This document shows, piece after piece, positions 53,022 through 62,343 of a stretch of DNA of 64,000 nt. The DNA is from Caldifarciminota bacterium. Its GTDB lineage: Bacteria; Hydrothermota; Tepidihabitantia; Tepidihabitantales; Tepidihabitantaceae. The notes below the pieces were generated by a model, which was not told the DNA's origin, ran no database searches, and saw nothing but the letters and a program-made list of their open reading frames with translations. The stretch covers positions 434,001-498,000 of the forward strand of contig JAOABP010000001.1 of assembly GCA_026418295.1 (NCBI GenBank), written 5' to 3'. The position numbers were made by a program, and so were the translations under genes. The stretch's first letter is position 1, and each line of letters starts with the position of its first letter.

Positions 53022-54895
53022 TGCAGTTTCTCTATCCGTCTTTTCTCCTGCTCCTGCCGCTGGGACTGATCCCGGTTCTGATCCACATTTTTACCCGGCT
53101 GCGGCTCCAGCGCCGGGGTTTCCCCTCGCTGGTACTGCTGGAAAGTGTGCGCCGTGAAAGATGGTCCTGGGTCCGGCTCCGGGAAATTCTGCTGCTTGTC
53201 CTCCGGACTCTGTTTCTGCTTCTGATACCGCTGGCACTGAGCCGCCCGCGGCTTGAGAGCAGACTCCCGTTCCGGCTCGGCTCGGACCGCATGCTGCTCA
53301 TCCTTGACCATTCCTACAGTATGGCATATGGCAGCCGCTGGCAGCTGGCACTGGAGGCGGCACGCCGGATCATTCACAGCTCATCCCGGCCCATGCTGAT
53401 ACTCAGCAGTCATCCCGACACGGTATTCAGCGGCAGACATACCCTCCTCACTCTTCTGGACACACTCTCCGCTTCTACCATTTCCCCGACGCTGCAGCCG
53501 GCACTGACCCGAGCCGCCGAGCTGTATCGTCAGACACCAATGCCGGTTATAATCATCACTGATCTCCAGGCGCGGGCAGTGCCGGAAAATATTCCCGTTC
53601 CCGGAGGTCAGCTCCAGATCATTAATCTCGGCAGTAACAGATTCGACAATGCGGGAATAACCGGGATTACATATGACCGCCGTCGGCTCAGAGTCCGTAT
53701 CTTCAATTACGGGGGGACACCGGTAATTAGAACCGTCCGGTTGAAACTGGAAGGCTACCAGGAAGAAAAAGTAGTAAACATCTCCGCTCGCTCCGCAGTA
53801 TTTGCTGAATTTTCCCTGCCCCCTGACCTCCGCCATCATTATTCGGGCATTGTCGAACTTTCCAGCGATTCCCTCCTGGTCGACGACCGGCGTTTTTTTA
53901 CCCTTGAAACCCCTTCCAGAGTTTCAGTACCGATTTTTGTATCTTCGGAAAACCAGGGGAAATATCTCCGGCTGGCGCTTGTCACCGACACCCTCCAGTT
54001 TCTACCGCTCCTGCTCAATATTTCCGAACTGAGACGCACCGACCTTACCCGATATCAGGCGATTATAATAGCTGATGCCAGCGCGCTCCGGCCGGCTGAC
54101 TGGGAACGCCTGGACTTCTATCTCAATTCCGGCGGTTCGGCTTTGCTGTGCGCACCTTCATTAACCAATGGCAATATCCCGCTGCCCATCAGGTATGAAG
54201 GTCCGGTGAGTCATCTCGGCTTTATCACCCCGGCGGAAGTTGACACCACCCATCCAGTGCTCTCAGGTCTGCGAACGGTTGACCTCAATGCTGTGCGGGT
54301 GTATTATCACAGCCGGATAACAGGTGGCAGAACATTAATCCGGCTTGCCAACCAGGACCCGCTGGTCATCGAACTGCCCGGGAAAAATCTCATCATCTGG
54401 ACATTCACTCCTGTTCCCGAGGCTTCCGACCTGGTTTACCGGGCGGCATTTGTGCCCCTGCTGTATCAGACATTGAAATACCTCACCGGCATAAACCGTC
54501 GAAATGAATGGCAGACCGGGGACACTGTGGTACTTACAGTTGATACCGCCGAACCGTTCCGTCTGCTCATGCCCGCAGGGGAAAAAACGGTTTTTTCTGA
54601 AGCCGGAGGCATAAAACCGGTGGTAAAGATCACCGACACCCGGCTTCCTGGAATTTACCGTCTGGAAAATGGACAGCATTACGAATTTGCCGTCAACCCG
54701 CTACCGGAGGAAGGGGATCTGACGCCGGCACCGCTCGAACCGCTAATTCGAAATCGAATCAAAATTTACCCACCGCGCCTTTACGCTGCAAGTGAACTGA
54801 CCGGACCGCTGCTCTATTTCGCAGGGCTTCTGCTAGCGCTGGAACTTCTCCTGCTCGGACTTGAGAGTTACAGAAAAACGCCCGTGCGCAGGTAG
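53021..54895 (+). CDS. BatA-like membrane protein with VWA domain
   Basis: 624 residues. It opens with two hydrophobic segments (LYPSFLLLLPLGLIPVLIHIF and LREILLLVLRTLFLLLIPLAL), the Bat N-terminal double-membrane domain. A VWA domain with DHSYSMAYG (MIDAS D-x-S-x-S, residues 92-100) follows. The remaining long periplasmic part includes YQAIIIADASALRPADWERLDFYLNSGGS. The C-terminus is a membrane anchor (GPLLYFAGLLLALELLLLGLE). Together with DUF58 it resembles the MoxR/Bat set, but no MoxR gene is adjacent. It overlaps the convergent hypothetical gene by 28 bp. Confidence 0.82.
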   Translation: MQFLYPSFLLLLPLGLIPVLIHIFTRLRLQRRGFPSLVLLESVRRERWSWVRLREILLLVLRTLFLLLIPLALSRPRLESRLPFRLGSDRMLLILDHSYSMAYGSRWQLALEAARRIIHSSSRPMLILSSHPDTVFSGRHTLLTLLDTLSASTISPTLQPALTRAAELYRQTPMPVIIITDLQARAVPENIPVPGGQLQIINLGSNRFDNAGITGITYDRRRLRVRIFNYGGTPVIRTVRLKLEGYQEEKVVNISARSAVFAEFSLPPDLRHHYSGIVELSSDSLLVDDRRFFTLETPSRVSVPIFVSSENQGKYLRLALVTDTLQFLPLLLNISELRRTDLTRYQAIIIADASALRPADWERLDFYLNSGGSALLCAPSLTNGNIPLPIRYEGPVSHLGFITPAEVDTTHPVLSGLRTVDLNAVRVYYHSRITGGRTLIRLANQDPLVIELPGKNLIIWTFTPVPEASDLVYRAAFVPLLYQTLKYLTGINRRNEWQTGDTVVLTVDTAEPFRLLMPAGEKTVFSEAGGIKPVVKITDTRLPGIYRLENGQHYEFAVNPLPEEGDLTPAPLEPLIRNRIKIYPPRLYAASELTGPLLYFAGLLLALELLLLGLESYRKTPVRR

Positions 54896-55239
54896 TTTAC
54901 ATAACGGCGGAAGACAGTTTCGTCCTCAAGAATTGAAACCCGGGAAATCACCACCATACCACTTTCCGCATTCACCTTCAATCCGAATGCCTGATGTCCC
55001 GGCTCCCGGACAATAAACCCGACATCATAAACCTCCTCCGCCTTCTGATAACCACGTCCTGTAACCTGCTCCATAAACCAGCTGAGATTATCTGCCACTG
55101 CACTCAGTGCTGGAATCGGCGCAAAAGGGTTGACCAGCGGAATCAGAATTACTTCCCCGCCCTTTGCCCGCTCATCGACCACCTCTGCCCGGTCCAGATC
55201 AACAAACTGACGAAGTTCCTCAGGTGAACGCAGTTCCAT
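54868..55239 (-). CDS. Hypothetical protein
   Basis: 123 residues from the ATG at 55239 (GTG 55242 is the alternative). No signal, no membrane segment. The body reads as an alpha/beta domain with LIPLVNPFAPIPALSAVADNL and FGLKVNAESGMVVISRVSIL. I recognise no family. A TAAGGT -10 is 6 nt before the ATG, but AAGGTG could also act as a Shine-Dalgarno. It is alone between convergent and co-directional genes. Confidence 0.55.
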   Translation of the reverse strand: MELRSPEELRQFVDLDRAEVVDERAKGGEVILIPLVNPFAPIPALSAVADNLSWFMEQVTGRGYQKAEEVYDVGFIVREPGHQAFGLKVNAESGMVVISRVSILEDETVFRRYVNYLRTGVFL

Positions 55240-55245
55240 CACTTC

Positions 55246-55274
55246 ACCTTAACTGAAAATCTGTGAAAAGTCAA
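55246..55274 (-). promoter_or_regulatory. Possible promoter of the hypothetical gene
   Basis: On the minus strand: TTGACT (55269-55274), 17-bp spacer, weak TAAGGT (55246-55251), 6 nt to the ATG. Confidence 0.4.
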
Positions 55275-55289
55275 TCAGGTCCAGAGGCG

Positions 55290-56531
55290 CTATACCTGGC
55301 TGCCATACAGATAGGCATAAACCTTGGCATTGCCAGCCATATTTTCAATCAGACAGAACTCATTGGGCTTGTGCGCCTGACCGGCATTTCTGCCCCAGAC
55401 CACCGCCGGAATCCCCTGGCGTCGGAAAAACGCCGCCACCGTGCCGCCCCCGATACCACGAGTAAATGGTTCTTTTTTGTAAACTGTGCGGACCGCCTCG
55501 GCAAGCAGCCGGACAACTGGTGCATCCGGCGGAGTTGGTGGTGCCGCCTGTGCCTGCTGTTCAATATCAACCCTGACTCTTACCTTGAATTCCTGCTCAA
55601 TACCGCTGACCACCTCCTTGACCTTCGTCATCACTGATTCCAGTGGATAACAGGGCAGAATCCGCATGTCAAAGTAAAAAACATCCTCTCCGGGAATGGT
55701 ATTGATATTGGGAACGTTGGCTTCCTTTTTCGTCGGCTCAATCGTGGAATAAGGCGGGGAGAAAAGTTCATCCCGGGCATTGAAATGCTCATGCAGCTCC
55801 TGGTCGAGCCGGACTAACAGATAGGCACCAGCTCGATGGGCGTTATTGCCGTGATGTGGTGTCGAGCCGTGTGCCTGCCTGCCATAAGTTGTGAACTTCA
55901 ACCAGAGAATCGACTTCTCGGCAATTTCCAGCAGTGTGCCATCTTCGTTTCCTGCATCTGGAACCACTACCAGATCATCCGCTGCGCATAACTGATAATT
56001 TTTCAGGAGCCAGTCCACCCCGAACTCGGAACCAGTCTCCTCATCTGCTACCAGCATCAGCGCCACCGGGAGACCGGGCACAAGCCCGAGATTCAGCAGC
56101 GCCCGGAGGGCAAAGATTGAAGCTACCATCTCCTGCTGATTATCCTCCACACCGCGACCGTAAATCCGGTCTGCCTCAACCCTCGCCACAAACGGGTCAG
56201 ACTGCCATAACTCGCGCGGTCCGGGCGGAACAACATCCAGATGAGTCATCACCCAAAGTACCGGACCGGATTTTTCCCGGGGGAGCCGGACGATCAGGTT
56301 CGGACGATAGCCACAGGGTGCCAGCGGGTCAGGTGCCCGCAACTCCTCAACCGCCAGCCCCCATGACTCCAGCTCATCCCGGAGATAATCGGCCCGCGCC
56401 TTTTCTCCTTCCCCCCCGGACTTCGGACTGATTGCCGGCAGGGCACACAACCGGCTCTGCATTTCAATCATCGCCGGTACCAGACGGTCAATCTCCTGAC
56501 AGATCCTTTCAAAAGTTGATTTTTCCCACAT
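55290..56531 (-). CDS. M20-family metallo-dipeptidase/deacylase (ArgE/DapE-like)
   Basis: 413 residues. Metal-binding motifs: MTHLDVVPPG (first His-x-Asp), YGRGVEDNQQ (bridging Asp), VADEETGSEFG (the catalytic Glu and ligand) and HKPNEF near the end. The dimerisation domain begins around HGSTPHHGNNAHRAG. It hydrolyses a dipeptide or N-acyl amino acid in the cytoplasm; the precise substrate is unclear, though the ArgE/DapE/CNDP group is certain. The -10 TATTAT is 6 nt from the ATG. Together with the M1 peptidase and symporter it supports peptide use. Confidence 0.87.
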   Translation of the reverse strand: MWEKSTFERICQEIDRLVPAMIEMQSRLCALPAISPKSGGEGEKARADYLRDELESWGLAVEELRAPDPLAPCGYRPNLIVRLPREKSGPVLWVMTHLDVVPPGPRELWQSDPFVARVEADRIYGRGVEDNQQEMVASIFALRALLNLGLVPGLPVALMLVADEETGSEFGVDWLLKNYQLCAADDLVVVPDAGNEDGTLLEIAEKSILWLKFTTYGRQAHGSTPHHGNNAHRAGAYLLVRLDQELHEHFNARDELFSPPYSTIEPTKKEANVPNINTIPGEDVFYFDMRILPCYPLESVMTKVKEVVSGIEQEFKVRVRVDIEQQAQAAPPTPPDAPVVRLLAEAVRTVYKKEPFTRGIGGGTVAAFFRRQGIPAVVWGRNAGQAHKPNEFCLIENMAGNAKVYAYLYGSQV

Positions 56532-56537
56532 TGAATA

Positions 56538-56565
56538 ATAATAACGAGCAAAAAAAGATGGTCAA
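56538..56565 (-). promoter_or_regulatory. Promoter of M20 gene, leaderless type
   Basis: On the minus strand: TTGACC (56560-56565), 16-bp spacer, TATTAT (56538-56543), 6 nt to the ATG at 56531. Confidence 0.65.
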
Positions 56566-56582
56566 AATTGGCACTGCCCTGA

Positions 56583-56611
56583 TTGACTGACCTGATGCCA
56601 ACGGATAACAT
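56583..56611 (+). promoter_or_regulatory. Promoter of exported esterase, leaderless type
   Basis: TTGACT (56583-56588), 17-bp spacer, TAACAT (56606-56611), 5 nt to the GTG at 56617. Confidence 0.6.
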
Positions 56612-56616
56612 TTAAT

Positions 56617-59118
56617 GTGAGTACGACCCTCAGCAACCTGATCCTCTGCCTGTTTGTGACCGCCGGAAATCAATTTCCCGGTTCAATTGCTGACACAATT
56701 AAAATCAGCCGGTGGCTGGTCTGCGGTCCCTTCTCGGTAGGCACAAGGGAAGGCATTACTGAAGTAGTTGGGGACCCGAGCCAGCTGAATCCGGTCGCCG
56801 GCGAATCCCTGCCATCCGGACTGGTTTCGGGGGGAGCTGCCATCTGGCGTGAAGTAACCGCTGACGCCGATGGCTGGTTCAGCACCGATTATCCGGATGT
56901 GCAGTGGGATACGATTCAGAACTATTATGGTATCAGCGGTCTGGTCGCTCTCGGCTACGCCTATGCTGAATTCTATTCTTCCCGGCAGTCGCGGGCGCTG
57001 GCAGCAGCCACGAGAACCGGCAGCTTCCTGCTCAATGGCAGAAATTACCTGGGTGATGTTTACGGGAACAACTGGTTTCTCACGCCAGTAATCATTGATT
57101 CCGGCATCAACCGGGTCATCCTGCGCCTCTCCGGCTATGGAGATCAGCGGGTGCGATTTATGCTTCTCCCTGCGCCCGCTCCGCTGATCCCAGTAACTCA
57201 GGATATCACCGCTCCGGATCTGATCGCCGACTCGGCACTGACCGGCTGGCTCGGCATCCCGCTCCTCAACACAACCGCGGAAATGCTCTATCGTGTAAAA
57301 CTGAAAATGAAAATCGACACCTTTCTGATCGCCGATACGATTATTGACCGGATTCCGGCTCTGGGTGTTAAAAAACCGGCGATCTTCGTTCATACCCCAG
57401 TTCTCCCGTATGAAAGCACGGGCTATAAAATGGTTCTCACTGTCGGATACCAAGATTTTGAGTTCTCAGATACGATCCTTTTACGCTCCCGGCGGATCAA
57501 CCAGCCACACAAACGGACCTTTGTATCTCAAATCGACTCCTCGTGTCAGTACTACGCAATTCTTTATCCCGCAAATTATGACCCGTCACAAAACTACGGA
57601 TTAATTCTCTCACTGCACGGTGCAGGCGTTGAAGCAAGCGGACTGGCAGAATGTTTCCAGCCCAAGGACTGGGCATTTGTTGTCTGTCCGACCAATCGCC
57701 GACCATACGGGTTTGACTGGCAGGACTGGGGAAGGCTGGATGCCCTTGAAGTGCTGAAGGAGGTCTGCAGCTCGCTGCCGGTTGATTTGGACCGTATCTA
57801 TCTTACCGGTCACTCAATGGGCGGCCACGGAACCTGGCATATCGGTCTGACCCATCCGGATCTTTTTGCTGCAATTGCACCGGCAGCCGGCTGGCCCTCT
57901 TTTCCGCTTTATGTCCCCAATTTCCTGCAGCGGAGCGTTATCTTTGCAGAACCATCAAAACTGGCACTCCGGGAAATGGCTGCACGACCGGACAACACAC
58001 CGGCATTTATAGAAAATGCCTGCAATCTGCCGGTATTCATCCTTCACGGCGGTGAGGACGACAATGTACCGCCAATCCATGGCAGAACATTCGCACTCTG
58101 GCTTAGAAGTCTGGGATATGAGTATGTCTATAAGGAAGTTCCGGGTGTGAAACACTGGTGGAACTATCCTGACGGCACGGTCTGCGTAGACGATGAACAA
58201 CTGATGACTTTTCTGAAAAACAGAAAAAGGCAGAACACTCCCGGGCACATCCGTTTCCGGACCGCAGACATCAATCAGTCAGGAAAAGCCTACTGGGTAA
58301 AAATTGACCGGGTGGCGGTTGTGGGCCGCGATGCATTCATCGAAGCAACGCTGAGCGACTCAACCCTCAAAATCTCCACTGTTAACATTACCCAGCTGAC
58401 GATTGATCAGGAAAGGCTGAAAATAGCCGGCAGCCTGCTCCGGCTGAAAATCGATGGCCAGGAATTAGATCTGCCTTTTTCCGGCAAAGATATCACTCTG
58501 CACCGGGATAAGAACGGCTGGCGCCCAGGAGCATACCGAAAAGGCACAGCCATTACTAAAAGACCCGGGCTTTATGGCCCAGCAAAACAGGTACTTTTTT
58601 CTCCGTTTGCAATTGTTTACGGTACCCAAGATCCCAACCTGACGCCGTTTTTGCACCACAGCGCAGTTCAGGAAGGATTGCGCTGGTGGCTCATCGCCAA
58701 CGGAACAACTGAAATTTACGCCGATACTGAACATCTGCCACTAAATCGCAATATTGTACTCTTGGGCAGCAGTGAAGATAATATCCAAACCGCCAGAATT
58801 GCCCGCAGTCTGCCGATTCGAATCCACCAGGGGAGGATGCTGTGTAACCGAGTTGACCTGGGAGAAAGTCTGGCTGCGATCATCACCTATCCCAATCCTC
58901 TGAATCCCCAGCGACTCGTTCTATGCCGTTTTGGCACCGATTCCTCCACCACAAAACTCTCCCTTTTCTGGAATCTGATTGGTTCCGGCACTGCCATTCC
59001 CGATTTCATGATTTTTGACCACCGGGTCCGCAGGTTCGGATGGAAAGGTGTCCGGGCTGCTGGGTTTTTTTCGTCCGACTGGCAGATTGAACCGGCCTCC
59101 TGCTTTGTCGAAAAGTGA
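56617..59118 (+). CDS. Exported alpha/beta hydrolase (prolyl oligopeptidase-like / esterase D-like)
   Basis: 833 residues from the GTG at 56617. N-terminal signal (LILCLFVTAGNQFPGSIA). The hydrolase core lies in residues 300-550, with LILSLHGAGVEASG (oxyanion region), the nucleophile elbow GHSMGGHGTW (Ser about 402), a PVFILHGGEDDNVPP acid region and GVKHWW (His). A large N-terminal beta region precedes it, and a C-terminal domain of about 280 residues follows. No sorting tail. It likely cleaves esters or peptides in the periplasm or outside. Its stop overlaps the start of ispE by 4 nt. Confidence 0.82.
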   Translation: MSTTLSNLILCLFVTAGNQFPGSIADTIKISRWLVCGPFSVGTREGITEVVGDPSQLNPVAGESLPSGLVSGGAAIWREVTADADGWFSTDYPDVQWDTIQNYYGISGLVALGYAYAEFYSSRQSRALAAATRTGSFLLNGRNYLGDVYGNNWFLTPVIIDSGINRVILRLSGYGDQRVRFMLLPAPAPLIPVTQDITAPDLIADSALTGWLGIPLLNTTAEMLYRVKLKMKIDTFLIADTIIDRIPALGVKKPAIFVHTPVLPYESTGYKMVLTVGYQDFEFSDTILLRSRRINQPHKRTFVSQIDSSCQYYAILYPANYDPSQNYGLILSLHGAGVEASGLAECFQPKDWAFVVCPTNRRPYGFDWQDWGRLDALEVLKEVCSSLPVDLDRIYLTGHSMGGHGTWHIGLTHPDLFAAIAPAAGWPSFPLYVPNFLQRSVIFAEPSKLALREMAARPDNTPAFIENACNLPVFILHGGEDDNVPPIHGRTFALWLRSLGYEYVYKEVPGVKHWWNYPDGTVCVDDEQLMTFLKNRKRQNTPGHIRFRTADINQSGKAYWVKIDRVAVVGRDAFIEATLSDSTLKISTVNITQLTIDQERLKIAGSLLRLKIDGQELDLPFSGKDITLHRDKNGWRPGAYRKGTAITKRPGLYGPAKQVLFSPFAIVYGTQDPNLTPFLHHSAVQEGLRWWLIANGTTEIYADTEHLPLNRNIVLLGSSEDNIQTARIARSLPIRIHQGRMLCNRVDLGESLAAIITYPNPLNPQRLVLCRFGTDSSTTKLSLFWNLIGSGTAIPDFMIFDHRVRRFGWKGVRAAGFFSSDWQIEPASCFVEK

Positions 59119-59996
59119 AAGTAATCAGACTCCATTCCCCGGCTAAAATCAATCTCGGACTCTGGGTCGGGAGAAAAAGAGCTGATGGCTACCATGAACT
59201 GGTAACGATCATGGTACCGCTGGAATTCGGAGATCGGGTACGGCTTGAAAAGACCCGCAGTGGAATTTGCGTAAAAACTACCGGCATCAATCTTAACATT
59301 CCGGAAAGAGCCAATCTGGCTTATCGGGCCGCCGGACTTTTTTTTACAGCAACCGGAATCACCGGCGGCTGCAAAATTTTCATTGATAAAAATATCCCCC
59401 CAGGAGGAGGACTGGGAGGCGGATCCTCCAATGCTGCTACGGTTCTGCTCGGACTGAATTATCTTTTTGACCACCCGCTCAACCTCACTCAGCTTAATCA
59501 ACTTGCCCGGGAACTGGGAAGTGATGTCCCATTCTTCCTTCAACCTAAACCTTGCGTCGCCCGGGGGCGAGGAGAGAAACTCCGACCGATCACCCTCCCG
59601 GCACTCCGAATTGTCCTCTATTACCCGGGATTCGGAATCTCAACCCGCTGGGCGTATGACAGACTGGACCGGCTGAAGAAAAAATTGACAACCTGGAGGT
59701 TTTGCCCTAAAATTATAGCCTTAAAATTAAGGCGTAAAGAGCCGGCAGGACTGGCAGAACTGATCAGAAACAGCTTTGAAACGGTAGTGTTCCGCCGGTA
59801 TCCAGAACTGGCAAAGATAAAGAAACAGTTACTGGAAAGTGGAATGGTGGCTGCCGGTCTCACCGGCTCCGGCAGTACGGTCTATGGGTTGCAATATGCA
59901 ACCGACCCGATGGCCGAATGGTTGCATTCTGGGTCCCCCTGGATTATAACCCGCTATAGACCGTCAACACTGTCCGGCGCCGGAACGACATTATGA
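59115..59996 (+). CDS. ispE: 4-diphosphocytidyl-2-C-methyl-D-erythritol kinase
   Basis: ATP-dependent phosphorylation step of the non-mevalonate isoprenoid pathway. 293 residues beginning with GTG: MKVIRLHSPAKINLGLWVGRKRADGYHEL. The GHMP ATP-binding loop PPGGGLGGGSSNAATVL (about residues 96-112), SDVPFF and the C-terminal MVAAGLTGSGSTVYGL fit the family well. It overlaps the esterase stop by 4 nt. tRNA-Gln follows 3 bp after the stop. Confidence 0.96.
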   Translation: MKVIRLHSPAKINLGLWVGRKRADGYHELVTIMVPLEFGDRVRLEKTRSGICVKTTGINLNIPERANLAYRAAGLFFTATGITGGCKIFIDKNIPPGGGLGGGSSNAATVLLGLNYLFDHPLNLTQLNQLARELGSDVPFFLQPKPCVARGRGEKLRPITLPALRIVLYYPGFGISTRWAYDRLDRLKKKLTTWRFCPKIIALKLRRKEPAGLAELIRNSFETVVFRRYPELAKIKKQLLESGMVAAGLTGSGSTVYGLQYATDPMAEWLHSGSPWIITRYRPSTLSGAGTTL

Positions 59997-59999
59997 ATT

Positions 60000-60072
60000 T
60001 GGGGCGTCGTCTAATCTGGCAGGACACAGGACTTTGGATCCTGTCGTGGAGGTTCAAATCCCCCCGCCCCAG
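60000..60072 (+). tRNA. tRNA-Gln (anticodon TTG)
   Basis: Acceptor TGGGGCG (60000-60006) pairs with CGCCCCA (60065-60071). Anticodon loop CTTTGGA gives TTG; T arm GGAGGTTCAAATCCCCC. It sits between ispE and prs; no CCA is encoded. Confidence 0.95.
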
Positions 60073-60101
60073 TGCTGATCGAGGCGGAAATGGAGCAGAA
60101 A

Positions 60102-61046
60102 ATGAATGGTAAGGAACTGAAGCTTTTTTCCGGGCGGGCAAATCGACCGCTCGCAGAAAAAATTGCCCAACGGCTTGAGGTTCCCTTAGGCAATGCTGAA
60201 ATATCAAATTTTGCCGATGGTGAAATCCGAATCAGTATCAACGAAAATGTCCGGGGGGAAGATGTATTCATAGTCCAGCCCACTCCACCGCCAGCCGATA
60301 ATCTGCTGGAATTACTGCTGATGATTGATGCACTGAAGCGGGCTTCTGCCCGGCGTATTACAGCGGTAATTCCCTACTACGGCTATGCGCGCCAGGATCG
60401 CAAGGACCGCCCCCGAGTACCACTTTCTGCCAAGCTGATTGCCAATCTCCTGACCCGTGCCGGCGTCGACCGGATTCTGACTATTGATCTGCATGCGGAA
60501 CAGATTCAGGCATTCTTTGACATACCGGTTGATCATCTTTATGCAACACCGGTACTGGTAGAATACCACCGTCAGTTTGCTGACAACCTAGTTGTCGTCG
60601 CACCAGACACCGGTCGGGCAAACCGGGCACGCGGTTTTGCCCAGCGTCTGGGGAAGGATACGCCGATTGCAATAATCGATAAGCGCCGGACTGCACCCAA
60701 TCAGGTTGAGGCCTTGCGGGTGGTAGGCGAGGTTGAAGGGCTGGATGCGTTGATTTTTGATGACATGATTGATACTGGTGGCACCCTGATCCGGGCGGCC
60801 GAAGCACTGGTCAAAGCAGGAGCACGGAATGTCCGGGCTACCGCTACCCATGGGATATTTTCCGGTGATGCGGTGTACCACCTGGCGCAATCACCGATCA
60901 CGGAAATAATAATCACCGACACAATCCTGCAACCCGCAGCCAAGTCCCATCCGAAAATCAAGGTATTGACCATCTCCGCCCTTCTGGCTGAAGCCATCTT
61001 CCGCATCCACCGGGAAGAGTCGGTAAGTTCATTGTTTATTGATTAA
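60102..61046 (+). CDS. prs: Ribose-phosphate pyrophosphokinase
   Basis: It makes PRPP from ribose 5-phosphate and ATP for nucleotide, histidine and tryptophan synthesis. 314 residues from ATG 60102, with GGAG at 6 nt, beginning MNGKELKLFSGRANRPLAEK; in-frame starts at 60090 and 60072 are possible, but the latter overlaps tRNA-Gln. Motifs: FADGEI, IPYYGYARQDRK, LTIDLHAEQIQAFFDIPVD, the PRPP-binding LIFDDMIDTGGT, and the C-terminal regulatory segment. Normal length is about 315. Confidence 0.96.
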   Translation: MNGKELKLFSGRANRPLAEKIAQRLEVPLGNAEISNFADGEIRISINENVRGEDVFIVQPTPPPADNLLELLLMIDALKRASARRITAVIPYYGYARQDRKDRPRVPLSAKLIANLLTRAGVDRILTIDLHAEQIQAFFDIPVDHLYATPVLVEYHRQFADNLVVVAPDTGRANRARGFAQRLGKDTPIAIIDKRRTAPNQVEALRVVGEVEGLDALIFDDMIDTGGTLIRAAEALVKAGARNVRATATHGIFSGDAVYHLAQSPITEIIITDTILQPAAKSHPKIKVLTISALLAEAIFRIHREESVSSLFID

Positions 61047-61058
61047 AAAAGGAGAGTT

Positions 61059-61751
61059 ATGGCACAAATTAAAGCAAGTATCAGAACCGAAACCGGAAAA
61101 TCAAAAATTAGAAAACTCCGCCGTGCCGGGATACTGCCGGCGGTAATGTATGGACACGGTGATCCGTCAGTCATGCTTTCCCTCTCTGCCCATGAGTTCA
61201 TGATGCTCCTGAAGGAACTGAAGGGTCATGCGCCGATTGTTGATGTTGTCATTGACGGACAGGGGACGACCCGCTGTGTTATCAAGACGATCCAGCGTAA
61301 TCCGATTGACGGTTCATTTCTGCATGTAGATTTTCAGAAAGTACATCTCCACGAAAAGATCACAATGAATGTCCCGGTCATTCTTCACGGAACTGCTGAA
61401 GGTGTAAAACAGGGCGGCATGCTCGAACTGTTGTTGCGTGAAATTCCGGTGCGCGCCACAATTGACAGGATACCGGAACATATTGACATCGACATTACTC
61501 ATCTGAAAATGGGACATAGCATTCACATCTCCGACCTGAAGTATCCGGAAATCGAATTTGCGCTCCCGCCGGAATCGGCAATTGTCACAATCCTGACGCC
61601 ACGCAAACTGGCGGCTGCTGCCGAAGCAACCACACCTCAGCCGGAGACCACGGCTGAACCAGAAGTCATCAAGGAAAAGAAAAAGGAAGAAGCGGGCAGC
61701 GAAGAAGGTAAGACAGAAGCAGAAGCCAAGAAGAAAGAAGAGAAAAAATAG
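61059..61751 (+). CDS. rplY: 50S ribosomal protein L25 (Ctc/TL5 type)
   Basis: A 5S rRNA-binding protein. 230 residues, long Ctc form: N-terminal L25 domain (KIRKLRRAGILPAVMYGHGD, FLHVDFQKVHLHEKITMNVPV) and a C-terminal beta domain (HSIHISDLKYPEIEFALPPES). A lysine/glutamate-rich tail of about 45 residues follows. AAAGGAGAG precedes the ATG. It lies 12 nt after prs; the prs-rplY-pth order is common. Confidence 0.95.
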   Translation: MAQIKASIRTETGKSKIRKLRRAGILPAVMYGHGDPSVMLSLSAHEFMMLLKELKGHAPIVDVVIDGQGTTRCVIKTIQRNPIDGSFLHVDFQKVHLHEKITMNVPVILHGTAEGVKQGGMLELLLREIPVRATIDRIPEHIDIDITHLKMGHSIHISDLKYPEIEFALPPESAIVTILTPRKLAAAAEATTPQPETTAEPEVIKEKKKEEAGSEEGKTEAEAKKKEEKK

Positions 61752-61752
61752 C

Positions 61753-62343
61753 ATGACCATTTTCGGACTGGGGAACCCCGGACCTCGATACGCTCATACC
61801 CGGCACAATGTCGGTTTTCTGGTCGTTGATACAATCGCCCACCGGCTTGGCATCCGGTTTCATCATCTCCCCGGAAGCCTTGTGGGACGAACGGTTATTG
61901 ACACCCGGCCTCTTACTCTGGTCAAACCACTTCTGTTCATGAACAACTCCGGTGTCGTCGTTAAGGAACATCTTGCCCGAAATCCGGATCATTTTCTCGT
62001 AGTGGTTGACGATATTGCCCTGCCGTTCGGAACCCTGAGGCTGCGTCCCAAGGGTTCTGACGGTGGACACAAAGGACTGGCCTCGATCATCTTTCATCTG
62101 GAGACTGATAACTTTCCCCGCCTGCGTATCGGCATCGGCAGTCCCGACGGCGTTGAGACGGCTGAATATGTCCTCTCACCCTGGACAGACGAAGAAACAA
62201 GGCAGTTACCTGAAGTGCTAAACCGTGCAGCTGAGGCCTGTCTGTTCGTCCTCAAGCACGGTCTGGAAATGGCGATGAACCGCTTTAACACATCAACCCG
62301 GAACTCTACCGTACCCCCCACAGAAAGGATGGTATCCCAGTGA
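61753..62343 (+). CDS. pth: Peptidyl-tRNA hydrolase
   Basis: It releases tRNA from peptidyl-tRNA dropped off the ribosome. 196 residues. Catalytic His is in TRHNVGFLVVD (about residue 20), the Asp in LVVVDDIALPFGTLRLR, and GSDGGHKGLASI follows. It starts 1 nt after the rplY stop and overlaps ychF. Confidence 0.96.
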   Translation: MTIFGLGNPGPRYAHTRHNVGFLVVDTIAHRLGIRFHHLPGSLVGRTVIDTRPLTLVKPLLFMNNSGVVVKEHLARNPDHFLVVVDDIALPFGTLRLRPKGSDGGHKGLASIIFHLETDNFPRLRIGIGSPDGVETAEYVLSPWTDEETRQLPEVLNRAAEACLFVLKHGLEMAMNRFNTSTRNSTVPPTERMVSQ

